NCBI GenBank assembly: GCA_033439295.1
Contig: JAVTLE010000021.1
Coordinates: 1,488,009-1,552,008, forward strand
Source of the DNA: Deuterostichococcus epilithicus
Lineage: Eukaryota > Chlorophyta > Trebouxiophyceae > Prasiolales > Stichococcaceae
DNA: 64,000 bases
Direction: 5' to 3'
Below the pieces are notes generated by a model, which worked only from the letters and a program-made list of their open reading frames with translations, searched no databases and was not told the origin of the DNA. Positions 1-11,011 of this stretch are shown piece after piece. The first letter of the stretch is position 1. Each line of letters opens with the position of its first letter. The position numbers and the translations under genes were made by a program.

Positions 1-67
1 CATCGGTCAGCCCAGCAGCCTCGGGTACAGAACGGCTACTGCGCGGAATCTGCATTTGCCGTGCGAC

Positions 68-690
68 ATGTCTCTGGTGGCGTCCATTTTGGGTGGTCTC
101 GGACGGGCGCGCCGCGTGCCGAGGTCAGGTCTGTGGCAACTCACATCTAAGCGGGGCCCCCGGAACTTTTACAAAGGCAAAGGCTGCTTGCCCACCGGCA
201 AGCACACTCGCAAAGGTGTTGGACCTGCTCTATGCATGACCTGATTTGGTTCCATGCTCATGGCGGATTAAACCTGGTCAAAAGCGACATGCAGCGTCTG
301 CGCGGCGGCGTGCGGCGTCTGCGCAGCAGCAAATGCCTTTGCTTGCACGACAGCAATTGGATGCATTAGCGGCTGGATGCATTCCAAAATTTCTATTTGA
401 CATGTATCACGTGCTGTCAGAACCACCTGCATCGAGCAGTATCGAGATCTTAGCAACGCTCATGTGCAGGCGGCTACGTGCTTGACCAGACCAAGCTACC
501 AGACATTGTGGTGCCGGACCTGAAGGACTTCAAGGTGACTGACCTCGCACGAGCATGAGGGACCTGCACACTGCAATCAGAAGCGCCGACAACTTATTTC
601 TGAAGATGCGCTGCCATGCCCCTGTGACAGCGTCAGTGGACTTGTTTGCAGCTCAAGCCGTACGTCGCGTACACAGCACCCAAGAAGTGA
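68..690 (+). CDS. MRPL41: Mitochondrial large-subunit ribosomal protein mL41 (MRPL41/MRP-L27)
   Basis: Three exons (68-215, 470-534, 652-690) join in frame to give 83 residues, the usual size for the mL41 family. The product is a eukaryote-specific protein of the mitochondrial ribosome large subunit. Exon 1 carries the basic N-terminus with the conserved KRGPRNFYKGKG segment followed by TGKHTRKG. Exon 2 carries GYVLDQTKLPDIVVPDL, and exon 3 ends the protein with LKPYVAYTAPKK and TGA. Introns are GT-AG; the first is phase 1, the second phase 0. The ATG at 68 is chosen because the first residues (MSLVASILGGLGRARRV) look like a short basic mitochondrial presequence. Identification rests on family motifs recalled from known mL41 proteins; I am confident of family and exon joins. 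Confidence 0.9.
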
Positions 691-1084
691 CGGCGCAGAG
701 GAGCCCTTTGCACGGTGCTCTGCTCGGCTGGGTTGCGTGGAAACAGGGGCATCTGTGAGGCTTGTGGGGCGGCTGCCGTGCGCTGCAAGTCGCCATGGTA
801 CGATGCGAGACACACTGCATTGGCGGGACAGCGTGTCGCACTGCGTAACACCTGACGATGTTGCACCCCCCCCCCACACACACACACAGAAGGGGAAGCG
901 CCGGTCGCTGCAGGCGCGCCCTACCAACAGCGAGACGTCAACCTCCGATGACGAGGTGAGCCGTCGCCCCTTGGTGCAGCAGCACTGCAATGCGAATCAC
1001 CACCAGTGCCAGGCTTGAAGACACAAGGTTTCGTAACGAAGCTCAGACCCAGGGTACACAGCATTGCAGAATGAGTCATGAATC
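691..1084. other. Intergenic region between mL41 and KRI1
   Basis: About 390 bases with no supported gene. It holds a run of ten C followed by an (AC)n microsatellite at about 866-888, and presumably the KRI1 promoter. Short open frames here on both strands have no recognisable protein features. Confidence 0.5.
866..888. repeat. Poly-C / (AC)n microsatellite
   Basis: Ten consecutive C residues run into seven AC/CA dinucleotides. It is a simple low-complexity tract upstream of KRI1. Confidence 0.8.
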
Positions 1085-4000
1085 ATGAGCGGCCGGATGC
1101 CGGCGCCAAGTGATCGCCGCGCTGGGTACTCACAGGAGTCTGAATTGAGCGAGCAGCTAGACACGGGCTTCCTGGCGGCATTTGCCAAGATCAAGCAACG
1201 GGACGCGTCCATCTACGAACCGGACAGCAGGCTGTTCGACGATGGGGACAGCGGCGACGAGGCCGAGGACGGGGACAGCGACGATGGTGGCGGCGAGGCG
1301 CAGGCCGCCCGCAGGAAGCAGGCGCCAAAGGCGCTGCGCCAAGTGCTGGCCGAGCAGGTGCTGCACCGCTGGCGGTTTCTTGGAGCGCTCGGGCGCTGCT
1401 GCCTTGCATTTGACGCTGCTGCCAAAGCATGCTTCTGGCGCACGGGCCCGCCTCCTGCGAGCCATGCTTTTGTGCCTGCACTGTATTGGGTGAGGGCGCA
1501 TGTGGATTCATTCGACACAGAGTCGATGTGGCCTCCTATTCCATTCAGGCGTTGGAGGGTGGCGCAGACAGCGACAGCGATGATGGCCGTCGCCGGCCGC
1601 AAATATACAACCAGGAGCAGCGGGACGTCAAGAGCGCTTTCCTCGAGGTTTGAAAATGTCTGATGTGATGACAGGTAATGGCTGTCAAGATGAGGGTCGC
1701 GGGAGCTGCAACGCTTGCAATGATCAACGCGGCAGCGGCAATGCTCGCGCGGCAGCAATGCATCACTGTGCGCCTGGCAAGTAGGCCTACCCCACTGCCG
1801 CACGGTGCCCACGGCAGCATGGCCAGCAGAATGCAGCAAACACCAAGCAGCTCATCGAATTTGCGCGTTGTGACTGCACAGCTGCATGGCTGCAGGCGGC
1901 GGGGGAGGTTGACGAGCAGCTCGGCGACGGCGATTTTGGGCAGGTGCTCAAGCGCCCCGCCAAGCCCACAGGTAGCACTCTGGGATTGTCATGCTGGCGG
2001 ATGTGCCACTTCCGTGCCCTCGGCGCTCTGCAGTGTGGCAGCCACATCGGCACGTCCGACTGTGGAGGTTTCTCGCAGTTCCTGCTCGCCTGGCGGCAAT
2101 AGGCAGGTGTGCGTGCCAGTTGTGGCTTGCACTCTGGCGTCACAGCCGGTGCAGGCCACGGCGTCACGGCCACGGACAGGCTGACATTGCAGATACCACG
2201 ATGCGCAGCCGCGGCGAAGGCGGAGGCGAACGACCCGGTGATCAAGGAGCTGCTGGTCAAGTGCTTCGGGGAGGGCGAGCGCGGCAGCGGCGACGCCGAG
2301 GACGCCTTCCTGCGCGACTATGTGCAGGGGCGGCAGTGGCGAGACGAGGACGAGCCCGCAGGTGGAGCCTGCTGTAGTGGCAGAGTCGTTGTCAGCATCG
2401 AGGAGGAGGTCCAATATACCAACTTGATGCGGCTGGCGCACCGCCGGGGGCCACCCTCACGCCGTCAATGCTGAGCTTGGCAGGCTCCGTAAATCGCAGC
2501 TCTGCAGTGATTCTGCAGCAGCAAATCGTGGCAGTGTCGCCTGTCGCCCGTCGCTGCCCCATGCGCATGGCACGCTCAGTTTGTTGCTGCGGTTGCCAGG
2601 CGCGCCGCTGCTGGCGCCGCCGGAGGGCGAGGCGGTCCCGGACCTGGACGGCGACCGGGAGCACATCGAGCAGGCGGAGCGCTTCGAAGCGTCCTTCAAC
2701 TTCCGCTTTGAGGTGCGCCTACGACTCTTGACGCCATCCCCGGCTGACCGCGTGAGTCTGGCGCTGCATGCGGGCCGCTTGCCGCCCCTGTCGCTGCCCT
2801 GACAATGCCCTACCAACTGTGCGTTGTTGTGACCAATTCCAGCAGCAGCAGCAGCAGCACTGCACAGTATGCTGAACGGTCAAGGGTCTTATGCGAGGCT
2901 GCTGGAGCATGGAGTGCTCGTGTGTGCACCAGGAGCCAGGGGCGGAGCATGCAGTCACGCACCCCCGCATCGTGGAGGGCACCGTGCGCAAGAAGGACGA
3001 GCGCCGCAAACAGGTGCGCTGCTGGACTTGTCAGCAGCCGCTGGGCCATAGTTGGTGTCTCAGGCGCTCTACGTGGCGTGCCCAAGCTGTTTACCAGTGC
3101 CTACACTCGTCCTACGAGCGGTGCATGAGGTACCGGCGGCGCCGGCAGCTGAAAGGACTTGCGCATTTGTTTGGAACCTCGGAATTCCGATCCTCATCTG
3201 GAGGTGCAGGCCATGAGAGCGTTGTTCCGTCCTCGAGCAGGCCCGGGAGCGGAAGGCCCAGCGCAAAGCAGCAGAGGACAAGCTCCGGCAGGAGGAGGCC
3301 AAGCGGTGCGCTCCGACCCACCTCAAACAAACCCTCGGGATGCTGCCATCTCGGCGCATGCGCCTGCATGGCACAGCTCCACTGTGATGATGGTCCCCCC
3401 GGGGGGGCTGGTAGCACTATCCGGAAGCGGAAAGGACCTGCTTTGGCTGCCGTGACACAGAGTGCGCAAGGCGGCGCGCGCGGAGCGCAAGGCGCAGATC
3501 GCAGAGGTGCAGGAGGCAGCGGGGCTGGGAGCCCCTGAAGACGAGGCGCGCCTGAAGGCGCTCATGGATTCTGAGGACTGGGACCCCGCCGCCTACGACG
3601 CCGCCATGGCGACCGCCTTCGGGCAGGACTACTATGACGTGTGCCCCCCGCTGCTTCTGCTGCTTCCCTGCTGCATGTTGCTGCCCGCGTCCTGCCACTG
3701 CGTTGTGCGCTTCCTGCGGAAGCTGACATGAGCCTCTGTGGCCGACACTGTGGTGGAGGCCTTCTTGGACAGCACAAGCCAGCTGTGCTGTGAGACGAGC
3801 GCAGGCGGCTGACAATCTCGGAGGCGGCGGCGGCGGGGAGGCAGAGGAGCCAGCTGAGGAGGAGGGGGAGCACGCCGCGCTTCCCATCGAGGCACGCGAC
3901 CAGCAAGGTGATGCAGCAGCTGCCCGGCCGTGTGCCGCACGCTCTGCCTGGATGCATCGGAAGACTGGACTGGAACATTGTATTGATGCGCGGCGCCGCA

Positions 4001-5142
4001 TGGCATGACTCACTGCGACAGCTGTCAGCAACGCAAGTCACTTGCCGCCCTGCTCGCCGGCCAGCAGGCTGAGGCGGTGTCTGCAAAACCTGCAGGCAAT
4101 GCCAGCATGCTAGACGAGGACGAGGAGGAAGATGTCGACGCGCCTGCGCAGCCTGGCAGCCGGTGCGCGGGAGCAGGATCCTTTTCGAAGTGATGTCTGC
4201 CTGTCGTGCATGACGATCGGATGCAGCCTCACCAAACATTTGGGCACGCTCAAACTCGGGATCCGAAGCACCCTGCGAATACATGTTTACGCTTGCACGG
4301 TGCAGGTTCCGCTACCGGCAGGTGGCCAAGCAGGATTTCGGGCTGGACATCCTGGACATCCTGGGGCTCGATAGCAAGGAACTTAACCAGGTGCAGACAG
4401 CACAAGGGTGGCACCCCTGTAGCTGGGCTGCCGCAAAGACTCCAGCACACGAGGCACTGCTCATCCTGCCTGGCAGCCTCTGCGCAGGAGCACAGTCCAG
4501 CTCTGCATCAGTGCCATGCTTCGAGCTTGCCGGCCGCAGTGCCTGACAGCCTGACGTCGGGTCGTCACGCAGGTGGTGGGGCTGAAGCGGCTGGCGCCAT
4601 ACCGCGAGGACCGTGGCTACTCTAACACGCAGAAGCTGCACGAGCTGCGTGCGGCGCAGCCGGAGCGCAAGCCACGCAAGCGGCGGGACATCCGGGACCG
4701 GGAGCACCGGCCGGCGCGGCGGCCTGAGAAGCTCGGCGCTGCCGCTGCGAGTGGCAAGTCGGGCGCACCGGTGCGGCCGGGGCGTCCGAAGCCAGAGTCA
4801 GAGCTGAAGGAGCGGCGGAGAAAGGCAGAGCAGGCGGTTGAGCTGCCGGCAGCTGCGGAGCCCCCAACGGCAGGCAAGTTAGCGGCGCCAGTCCGGCCGG
4901 CAGCAACTGCACAGCCAGTGGCAGCCGATGCAGCAAAGATGGAGCGGGAAAAGGCCCGGCGGCTGGCGTCGTACGACAAGCTGACTCTGCGGGTAGAGGG
5001 CCGCAGCAAGAATGGCACTAAGCGCAAGGCAGAAGCGGAGGCAGAGCCAGCTGAGGGCTCGGGGCTGACCAAGGGCGAGAGGAAGCGGCTCAAGCGGAGC
5101 ATGAAGCGCTCCCAGAAGCGCGCCGGTGTGGACGTGGTGTAG
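1085..5142 (+). CDS. KRI1: KRI1 family ribosome-biogenesis protein
   Basis: KRI1 is a nucleolar protein needed for 40S subunit assembly. About twelve exons can be followed. Exons I checked include 1085-1357, 1549-1647, 1896-1971, 2209-2361, 2600-2712, 2933-3013, 3238-3305 and 3461-3638; the last is about 4573-5142. Family hallmarks in order: an acidic N-terminus with IYEPDSRLFDDGDS; FNFRFE joined across an intron to EPGAEHAVTHPRIVEGTV and RKKDERRKQ (the Kri1 core); a Lys/Arg/Glu-rich helix; an EDWDPAAYDAAM segment; an acidic stretch; then the C-terminal Kri1 domain FRYRQVAKQDFGLDILDIL with LNQ joined to VVGLKRLAPYRED. The tail is basic and Ala/Pro-rich, likely disordered. Exons around 3805-4190 are the least certain. 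An intron near 2839 holds a short (CAG)n run. Confidence 0.9.
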
Positions 5143-5233
5143 AAGTGCAGTCAGGACTCCAGAGCTTGGCAGACTGTCTGGGTTGAGCAGATTCGTGGTA
5201 ACCCGTTTGGAGGCAGAAGATCCTCGAGGCTTC

Positions 5234-5268
5234 GGCGTCAGACTGTGGCGTCAGACTGGCGTCAAACT
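5234..5268. repeat. Short tandem GGCGTCAGACT repeat
   Basis: Three near-copies of an 11-base unit (the third has one change) lie in the 274-base space between the converging ends of KRI1 and the PPPDE gene. It looks like local replication slippage. Confidence 0.7.
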
Positions 5269-5416
5269 AGTGACAAGCAGTCGGATAGACTGTCGGAATT
5301 CTGACTAGGGACAAACTACAAAGAATGATCGACCGACATCTGGTGCTGCATGGCGATGTGCCAGTCGCCGAGACCACAATGCCGCGCAAGGTGACGTGGT
5401 TAAGTTAAAGTGCACG

Positions 5417-6795
5417 TTAGTGCTGGTTGAGAGCCTCCACGCCGCCGTGTCGTGCGTCATCGGCGATGCGTGACGACAGCAGGTGATTCTCCTCCGAGTC
5501 TGCGAAACCATCCATGAGATAAGCGCGCTGCGCCGCTGTTGAGGTCTTTTGACCTCTAGTACGGGACGCATGCCTTTCGTGACAGCAAGAGCCAGCAGCC
5601 GTGAGCGAAATGCAAGCAGTGCTGCTCGTGACGCACCTCGCGCAGCAGCTGCGGTCGGCGACATGGTCGGCGGGCTCATCTGGATGGGCACCCAGGCCGG
5701 CGGCAGCAGGCAGTGTACGCAGGTTGCAATGCCCGCCAATCGGTTCACCTGCGGCACGGCGACCAACAGATATGCTCCGACATTGCAGCCCTGAACTTGC
5801 AGCTGCTTCCCGCTTGGAAGGCGTGAATGGGCTGGTCCAGAGACGGCATGCTCACCCAGGCTGGCGCCTCGTTGCCGGTGAGGCGCTTGCAGAGCTCATT
5901 GCTGAACGTATTGCAGTTCCTGCAGTTTCAAAAGCGTGCAGAGCTCAGGACGCGCGCGTTGCCACTTGAGAGCTCGGTGCGTGAGCACCGGTAGCCGTCA
6001 AGGCTCAGCCGGCGAGCGCGGACGGGTGCCAGGACAGCGCACCTCTGGAGCAGATGGTATGCATTGCCTTTGTAGGTCTCTCCCATCTCCTGTACCACGT
6101 CCTGGACCTCCTGGGGCGTCAGGTTCGTGGGCCCGATGTCGATGCGTTCCCGGAAGGTGACTGCGCTCAGGAAAGCAGCAAGTCAGTGCATGGTCGCTGC
6201 GCCCCGCCAAGGCAACATGACGAATGCTCCGCTCTACCATGCGGTACATCCGATGCGTCTGTTCCTTTGGAGGGTCAAGCCGCAGCAGTGATCCAGTTCT
6301 GCCACTCCAGTCATTCTGCACCTGGTCCGGGTGCGTCGCCGGGATTTGTGGCGAATATGCCGCTGACGTCATACTCATGCCCACCTGCAGGCAAGTGATG
6401 CCGCGGTTTGGAACGTCACAGCGGAATAGCCGCTGCATCGCGGGTGCCGAGCACGAGAAAGGCATCCGTACAGGCCGCACATACCGTACGCCCATTCGAC
6501 GCCAAATGCCTCTACGCCGCTGTGAAAGATGCCGACCCCCGCCCTGCAACGGTCGAGATGACAGGTACGCATCATCGTGTGCTTCTGGATCACTGCATTC
6601 TGTGTTGTGCAAAAGTATCCGGTGCCCCAACTGGGAAAAAAGTGGTTGCCAAAACAGCAGAACTTGCGCGGCAGCGAGGTGCGCCTTACACACGATGCGC
6701 CTTACGCACCATGCAGTCCACCAGTTCTGCTCAGACAGGTCGTAGATGACCAGCCGGACCACAGAGTCCTGCGACTGCACGTCGCGCCTCGACAT
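5417..6795 (-). CDS. PPPDE-domain (DeSI-like) cysteine peptidase
   Basis: The PPPDE superfamily contains papain-like thiol peptidases, including deSUMOylating isopeptidases (DeSI1/2). Read on the minus strand, exons carry the family blocks in order. First comes a start region with VVRLVIYDLS. Next is GVGIFHSGVEAFGVEWAYG, which holds the catalytic His (about 6480-6540). Then FRERIDIGPTNLTPQEVQD (about 6090-6150), then YKGNAYHLL leading to NCNTFSNELCKRLTG, which holds the catalytic Cys (about 5870-5930). An exon beginning VNRLAGIATCVHCLLPPAW follows, then an acidic tail ending DARHGGVEALNQH and TAA at 5417. The ATG is at 6793-6795. The exon linking YDLS to the His block (near 6620-6660) is poorly defined. 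Isopeptidase versus other PPPDE activity cannot be told from sequence. Confidence 0.85.
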
Positions 6796-7424
6796 GGTCT
6801 GCAGCCCTCAGCCGGTCTGCAGGCCTATAGCATATCTGCTATCAGTGATTCGAGTTGCGAACAATGTAGGATAAGGGCAGATGAGCTCGCTGCGTCAAAG
6901 GAGCTCGACTTTTCAGCTGGAAGGAGGTACGACGAAAGTGATTGTGCTGGCGCAGCGCAACGAAGGCAAGGGCAGCCGGCCTAGGCAACTTAGGATAAAG
7001 TATGCGCAGCAGTTTCTGCTGAGAGCTGTGCGAGCTGCATGTTGCAAATTATTCCAACAGTGCCAGGGGTGCTAGCCACACAGAAGAAGCGAGGCACCCT
7101 TGTTTGACAAATGATAGCTATTAGCAACATGCGCTCAGACTTCGGCGCCCGCTTCACCGTTTCCGTCCAGTTTGAACATCCAGTTCACCCCTACGCGTGT
7201 GGCGCACTTTCTCAGCCAAATTCGGTTTCGGAGTTTCTTCCCAGAGTGCGCCTTGAAAGCATCCCCGAGGCCAGCAAGCTCCCGTTCTTGTGTCTTGTTC
7301 TACACGAACGATATCAATCGGGGCGCTTGATCGGTGGCACAGTCGAGGCTGCTGACTGCAACGGAGGCAGTGCCGCAGGCGTGTGCGCTCAGCCGCGGCT
7401 GAGGCCAGCGAGCACTGAGCGACC
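6796..7424. promoter_or_regulatory. Divergent intergenic promoter region (PPPDE / IWS1)
   Basis: 629 bases between two outward-facing start codons, so it should hold both promoters. It is somewhat more AT-rich than the genes and contains a perfect hairpin CAGCAG-TTT-CTGCTG near 7007. No TATA box stands out and no protein-coding features are seen. Confidence 0.4.
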
Positions 7425-10400
7425 ATGGCAGAGCCAGCGAACAAGGACCTGCATGCGGAGCTCTTCGGAGACGACGACAGCGACGAGGAGTATCAGGAGC
7501 AGCAGCAGCCGCAGCAGGAGCAGCAGAGAGAGGATGGCGCCGTGCTCGTGCAGGTGAGTGTCATCGGAGGCCCATGCGCCTGGTGCTGTGCTGACAGCAC
7601 CGCCTGCCGATGCGGCATGCGACGTGCGCTCAGGCCAGTGACCTGGCATGCTCCCTGCCATTGTAGGAGGGGCTAGGCGAAGAGGAGCAGCCAGTGCCGC
7701 AGGAGTATCCAGAGGCGGAGGGAGATGCGGCGGAGGACGCACAGCAGGCAGAGGGCCAGGAGGAGTATGCTCCGGGGGAGTATCAGCCAGAGGACCAGTG
7801 GCTCGACCAGGAGCCACGCTATGGTGGGAATTCTGAGCCACTCTTCCGCGGTCGCTTTGCGAAATTGGACAGCCCGGGCGCTGTTTGGCAGCTCCTGGCA
7901 TTGCAGAGGAACTCCAACCCGAGGCCGTCTCCCAGCTCTATGGTGCTCAGGGTGCGGGCCAGCCATGTGGACGAAGTTCATCGTGCAGGGCAGCAGCAGC
8001 CCTGTGCCTAGCGGCCCATACCCAGCTGCAATGCGTCCAGTGGCCTCCGTGACAGCACTGTACAGCAACTCCTGCATGGGAGCGAGGCCCAATGCACACG
8101 CCCTTTGCGCTTCTCCCGCGCAGACGAGGCGCAGGAGGTTGGCGCTGACGAGGAGGACGAGCTGGAGGCCATGTTCAAGCCCAAGAAGAAGCGGCGACAG
8201 GAGCGGGAGCTGGCAGAGAAGAAGGCCGCCGTGGAGGAAACCCTTGCACGCATGGAGGTGACAATGCGCTCTGCCCGTGACACCTGTGTTTGTGCCTGCT
8301 TGTAATAGGTTGACGCTGGGTCGACCAGTCTGTGCATCCTGATGGTCTCGGCTCCCTGTGCCTCAGCAATACTGCTTGCCTTCCTGGCACCCACTCGTGT
8401 CTCCCCCAGTTGTCGTTGTCGCACTCAGTGCAACCAGAGACCCAGGGTCAGATCGGACTGTCACATCGGACTGTCACATCTCGGCAGGTGGCGGCGGACC
8501 TGGATATCGAAGCCAACCAGCAGGGCAAGCCGGCACTCCACAAGCTGAAAGAGCTGCCTAAGGTGGAGGAGGTGAGGTTGTAGCCTCTGCAGCATGCAGC
8601 TTGCAGCAGTGGCGTCTGCTGCTCCAGCATCACACTAGTCCAGCTGCCCGTGCGGAATGTCAGTGCAGCAGAAGGGTGCAGGGACCATCTGTGTCACGCC
8701 TGATTGATGCACCGGTGGCGGGCACCTGAGCAGGCCGTCAGCATCAGTCACACAGCGAGTTCGCAGCCTGCGCCACACTGCTTGCGCTTGGCGTCACCAT
8801 CGACCAGCTCGTGGCCCAGCCTTGAACTAGAGACGGCGTCCGACTGTGACCACCCAGCACTCTAGAACCTTGAGCACGCTCCCCGCCGCCACAGATGCTG
8901 GTGCAGCGGGACCTGCACGACGAGTTCCTGGACAGCGGCCTGCTGGGCGTCTTCAAGGCGTGGCTGGAGCCCATGCCCGACGGCAGCCTGCCCAATGCGA
9001 AAGTGCGGGCCGCGGTGCTGCGCCTGCTCCTGCAGCTCAAGTTCTTCTTCGAGGACCGAAAGGCGCGCGCCCGTTGCTGCCCGAACCCCTGAGGCTCCCG
9101 GTCGCGAAATCTGGTCCTGCAGCCTGTCAGTTGCGGCAGCGGCCGCCAGACGGCCCGCTGACGCCTTGTTGCTCCGCCCCTCTGCCTGCGCGAGCTCATC
9201 GCGGGTGCGCCTCGCCGTGAGAGCGACGGCGCCAGCCCACACAGCGAACGCAAGTTGCTCAAGGTCCTCGAGTTATCCTGGGACTGTGCAGCCGGCGGTT
9301 GTATGACTGTGGGACTGGCGAAGCGCCCACCCTCACGCCGCTCGCCCTGCTGGTCACCAACAGGAGCAGCTGAAGAAGAGCGGGCTGGGGCACGTCATCA
9401 TGTTCCTGTCCAAGCTGCCGGACGAACTGCCCTCCAACCGGCGCATGGCGCGCGACCTGGTGGAGAAGTGGAGCCGCCCGATCTTCGAGCAATACCGCAA
9501 TGACCGGTGGGGCTTTTCCTTGTTCTGTTCCACATTTGGTTCCGATTGGCTTCGGAGACCTCGATCCAATGGCTCTCAGGCATCGCATGCGCGGGGCCTG
9601 GCCGCGAGCCGCCGCAGAAGCGGATGATCAGCGCCGTGAGCATGGGCGGGGCACCGGCCTGCTCCCGCCGCCGGCGGTAAAGCTACCTCGAAGACGGTTC
9701 GCCAAACCTGCTGGAAGACACACTTGTCTGCAATGACCCTGCTGAGCATTTCCGCGTCAGGCTGCGCGATGAGGAGGCAGCGGAGCGGGAGGCGGAGGAG
9801 CTGCGGGTCACCTCCATGCGGTCGCAGAAGCGGCAGGCGGTGGAGGACCCCGACCGCCCGCTGCGCCCCTCCGAGAAGGGCTTTAGGTCCGCGTCCCTGT
9901 TGCACCTGCCCTGTTTGCGTTTTGCAGCGCGTCTGCCACCCCGCCGTGAGCGCTCGCCGTCCCTTTGTTCGGGCAGATACAGTTTCGTGGCGGTTTGAGC
10001 CCCCAATCGGGTGGCATCTTCGTTGCGCCAGCGCGACACGAGACATCAGCCAGCCCGCATCAAGCGTCCTGCTGGGGATGTTGCACGCGCTTGGCAACAT
10101 GCAAGCTCGAATGAAGGTTGTCCTTTTCTCCACAGGTTCAACGCATCCATACCAGACAAGGCGAAGCTCAACTACAAGCGGCAGCCGGTGTCGGCCATTG
10201 CGGCAGAGGCAGGCACCGGCGCCCGCGGCAAGACGGCTGGCACCCAGTCTGACCGCATGATCAAGAAGGTGCGTCTCCAAGCTGCTCGGTTGCCGCTGAC
10301 CGGGTCCCCCGCTAGAGCACACGGGCAGGCTGATCTCGTGCAGTGCCACCATGCTGTGGTGAGTGGCAGATGCGGCACCCCACGGCGATTGAACAGTTCA

Positions 10401-10507
10401 TTGAAGCACTGCTTGCCGCGCTGCAGCTGGCGGACATCAGCAAACGGTCTAAGCAGAGCAGCAAGGCGGCCAAGGTTTCAGTGCAAGGGCGGGAGCTCGT
10501 TATGTGA
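7425..10507 (+). CDS. IWS1: IWS1/Spn1 transcription elongation factor (TFIIS N-terminal domain)
   Basis: IWS1/Spn1 binds Spt6 and RNA polymerase II during elongation. Exon 1 is 7425-7553. The first third is acidic and Gln-rich (LHAELFGDDDSDEEY onward), as is typical. It is followed by ELEAMFKPKKKRRQERELAE, DLDIEANQQGKPALHKLKEL and MLVQRDLHDEFLDSGLLGVF. The TFIIS-N/LW domain continues with WLEPMPDGSLPNAKVRAAVL, LKKSGLGHVIMFLSKLPDEL and NRRMARDLVEKWSRPIFEQY. The C-terminus has RFNASIPDKAKLNYKRQP and ends KRSKQSSKAAKVSVQGREL with TGA at 10505-10507, matching the conserved Spn1 tail. Exon borders in the middle (9060-9800) were not all resolved. An intron before the ADLDIEAN exon has a tandem 13-bp repeat. 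Confidence 0.92.
8452..8480. repeat. Tandem 13-bp duplication in an IWS1 intron
   Basis: ATCGGACTGTCAC occurs twice in perfect tandem plus three further bases, ending a few bases before the acceptor AG. Confidence 0.8.
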
Positions 10508-11011
10508 GCGCGCCTTGAGTCATTGAGCCACTCTCTCTGAGGTCTGCAAGATGTGGGCTTGTATTCTACTTTGTGGCTTCTGCCAACTGCCCTGACATGC
10601 ACTCGGGAAGACGCCCAGCTGTGCACAACCCAGAGATGAAATACACAGCGTTGTCAACCTGTTTGCCATCTTACGATTGTGCTTCAGGTGTGATTTGTAG
10701 AATTTAGTGTGACACCAAAGCTGTGTGTGTGACAACCTTGTGCGTCGTTGACAACTGTTTGGTCCATCACACGCTCTAAAATGGTCTGAAAACAACGTCT
10801 ACTGAAGGCATCATTGCTGCACCAAGAATGTCCTGGGTCTCTTTTTCGTCTCATGTTTCTGCACGATACACGGGCAGTAGCTATTTGTAAGACACGGTAC
10901 CAAGTAACTGCAACCATGTAGCAGCGCCACGCTTTCCCCACCGCACTTTGCATGCTCTCAATGCCTCAAGAATCCCGATTCCTCCAAACCAAGCCCAAGG
11001 CTGCGCAGTGC
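10508..11011. other. Convergent intergenic region (IWS1 / TLDc gene)
   Basis: About 500 AT-richer bases between two facing stop codons; it should hold both 3' UTRs. A TGTAA element, the usual green-algal polyadenylation signal, lies at 10886-10890 on the + strand. No gene is seen. Confidence 0.4.

Noticed and set aside
1157-1839. Several overlapping minus-strand open frames of 100-200 codons opposite KRI1
   Set aside because: They are Arg/Ala/Pro-rich mirror images of the acidic KRI1 exons, with no independent motifs.
6600-6660. Possible AT-AC (U12-type) intron starting ATACTT in the PPPDE gene
   Set aside because: The donor does not match the U12 consensus ATATCCTT, and a GT or GC donor nearby is equally possible; the exon join is simply unresolved.
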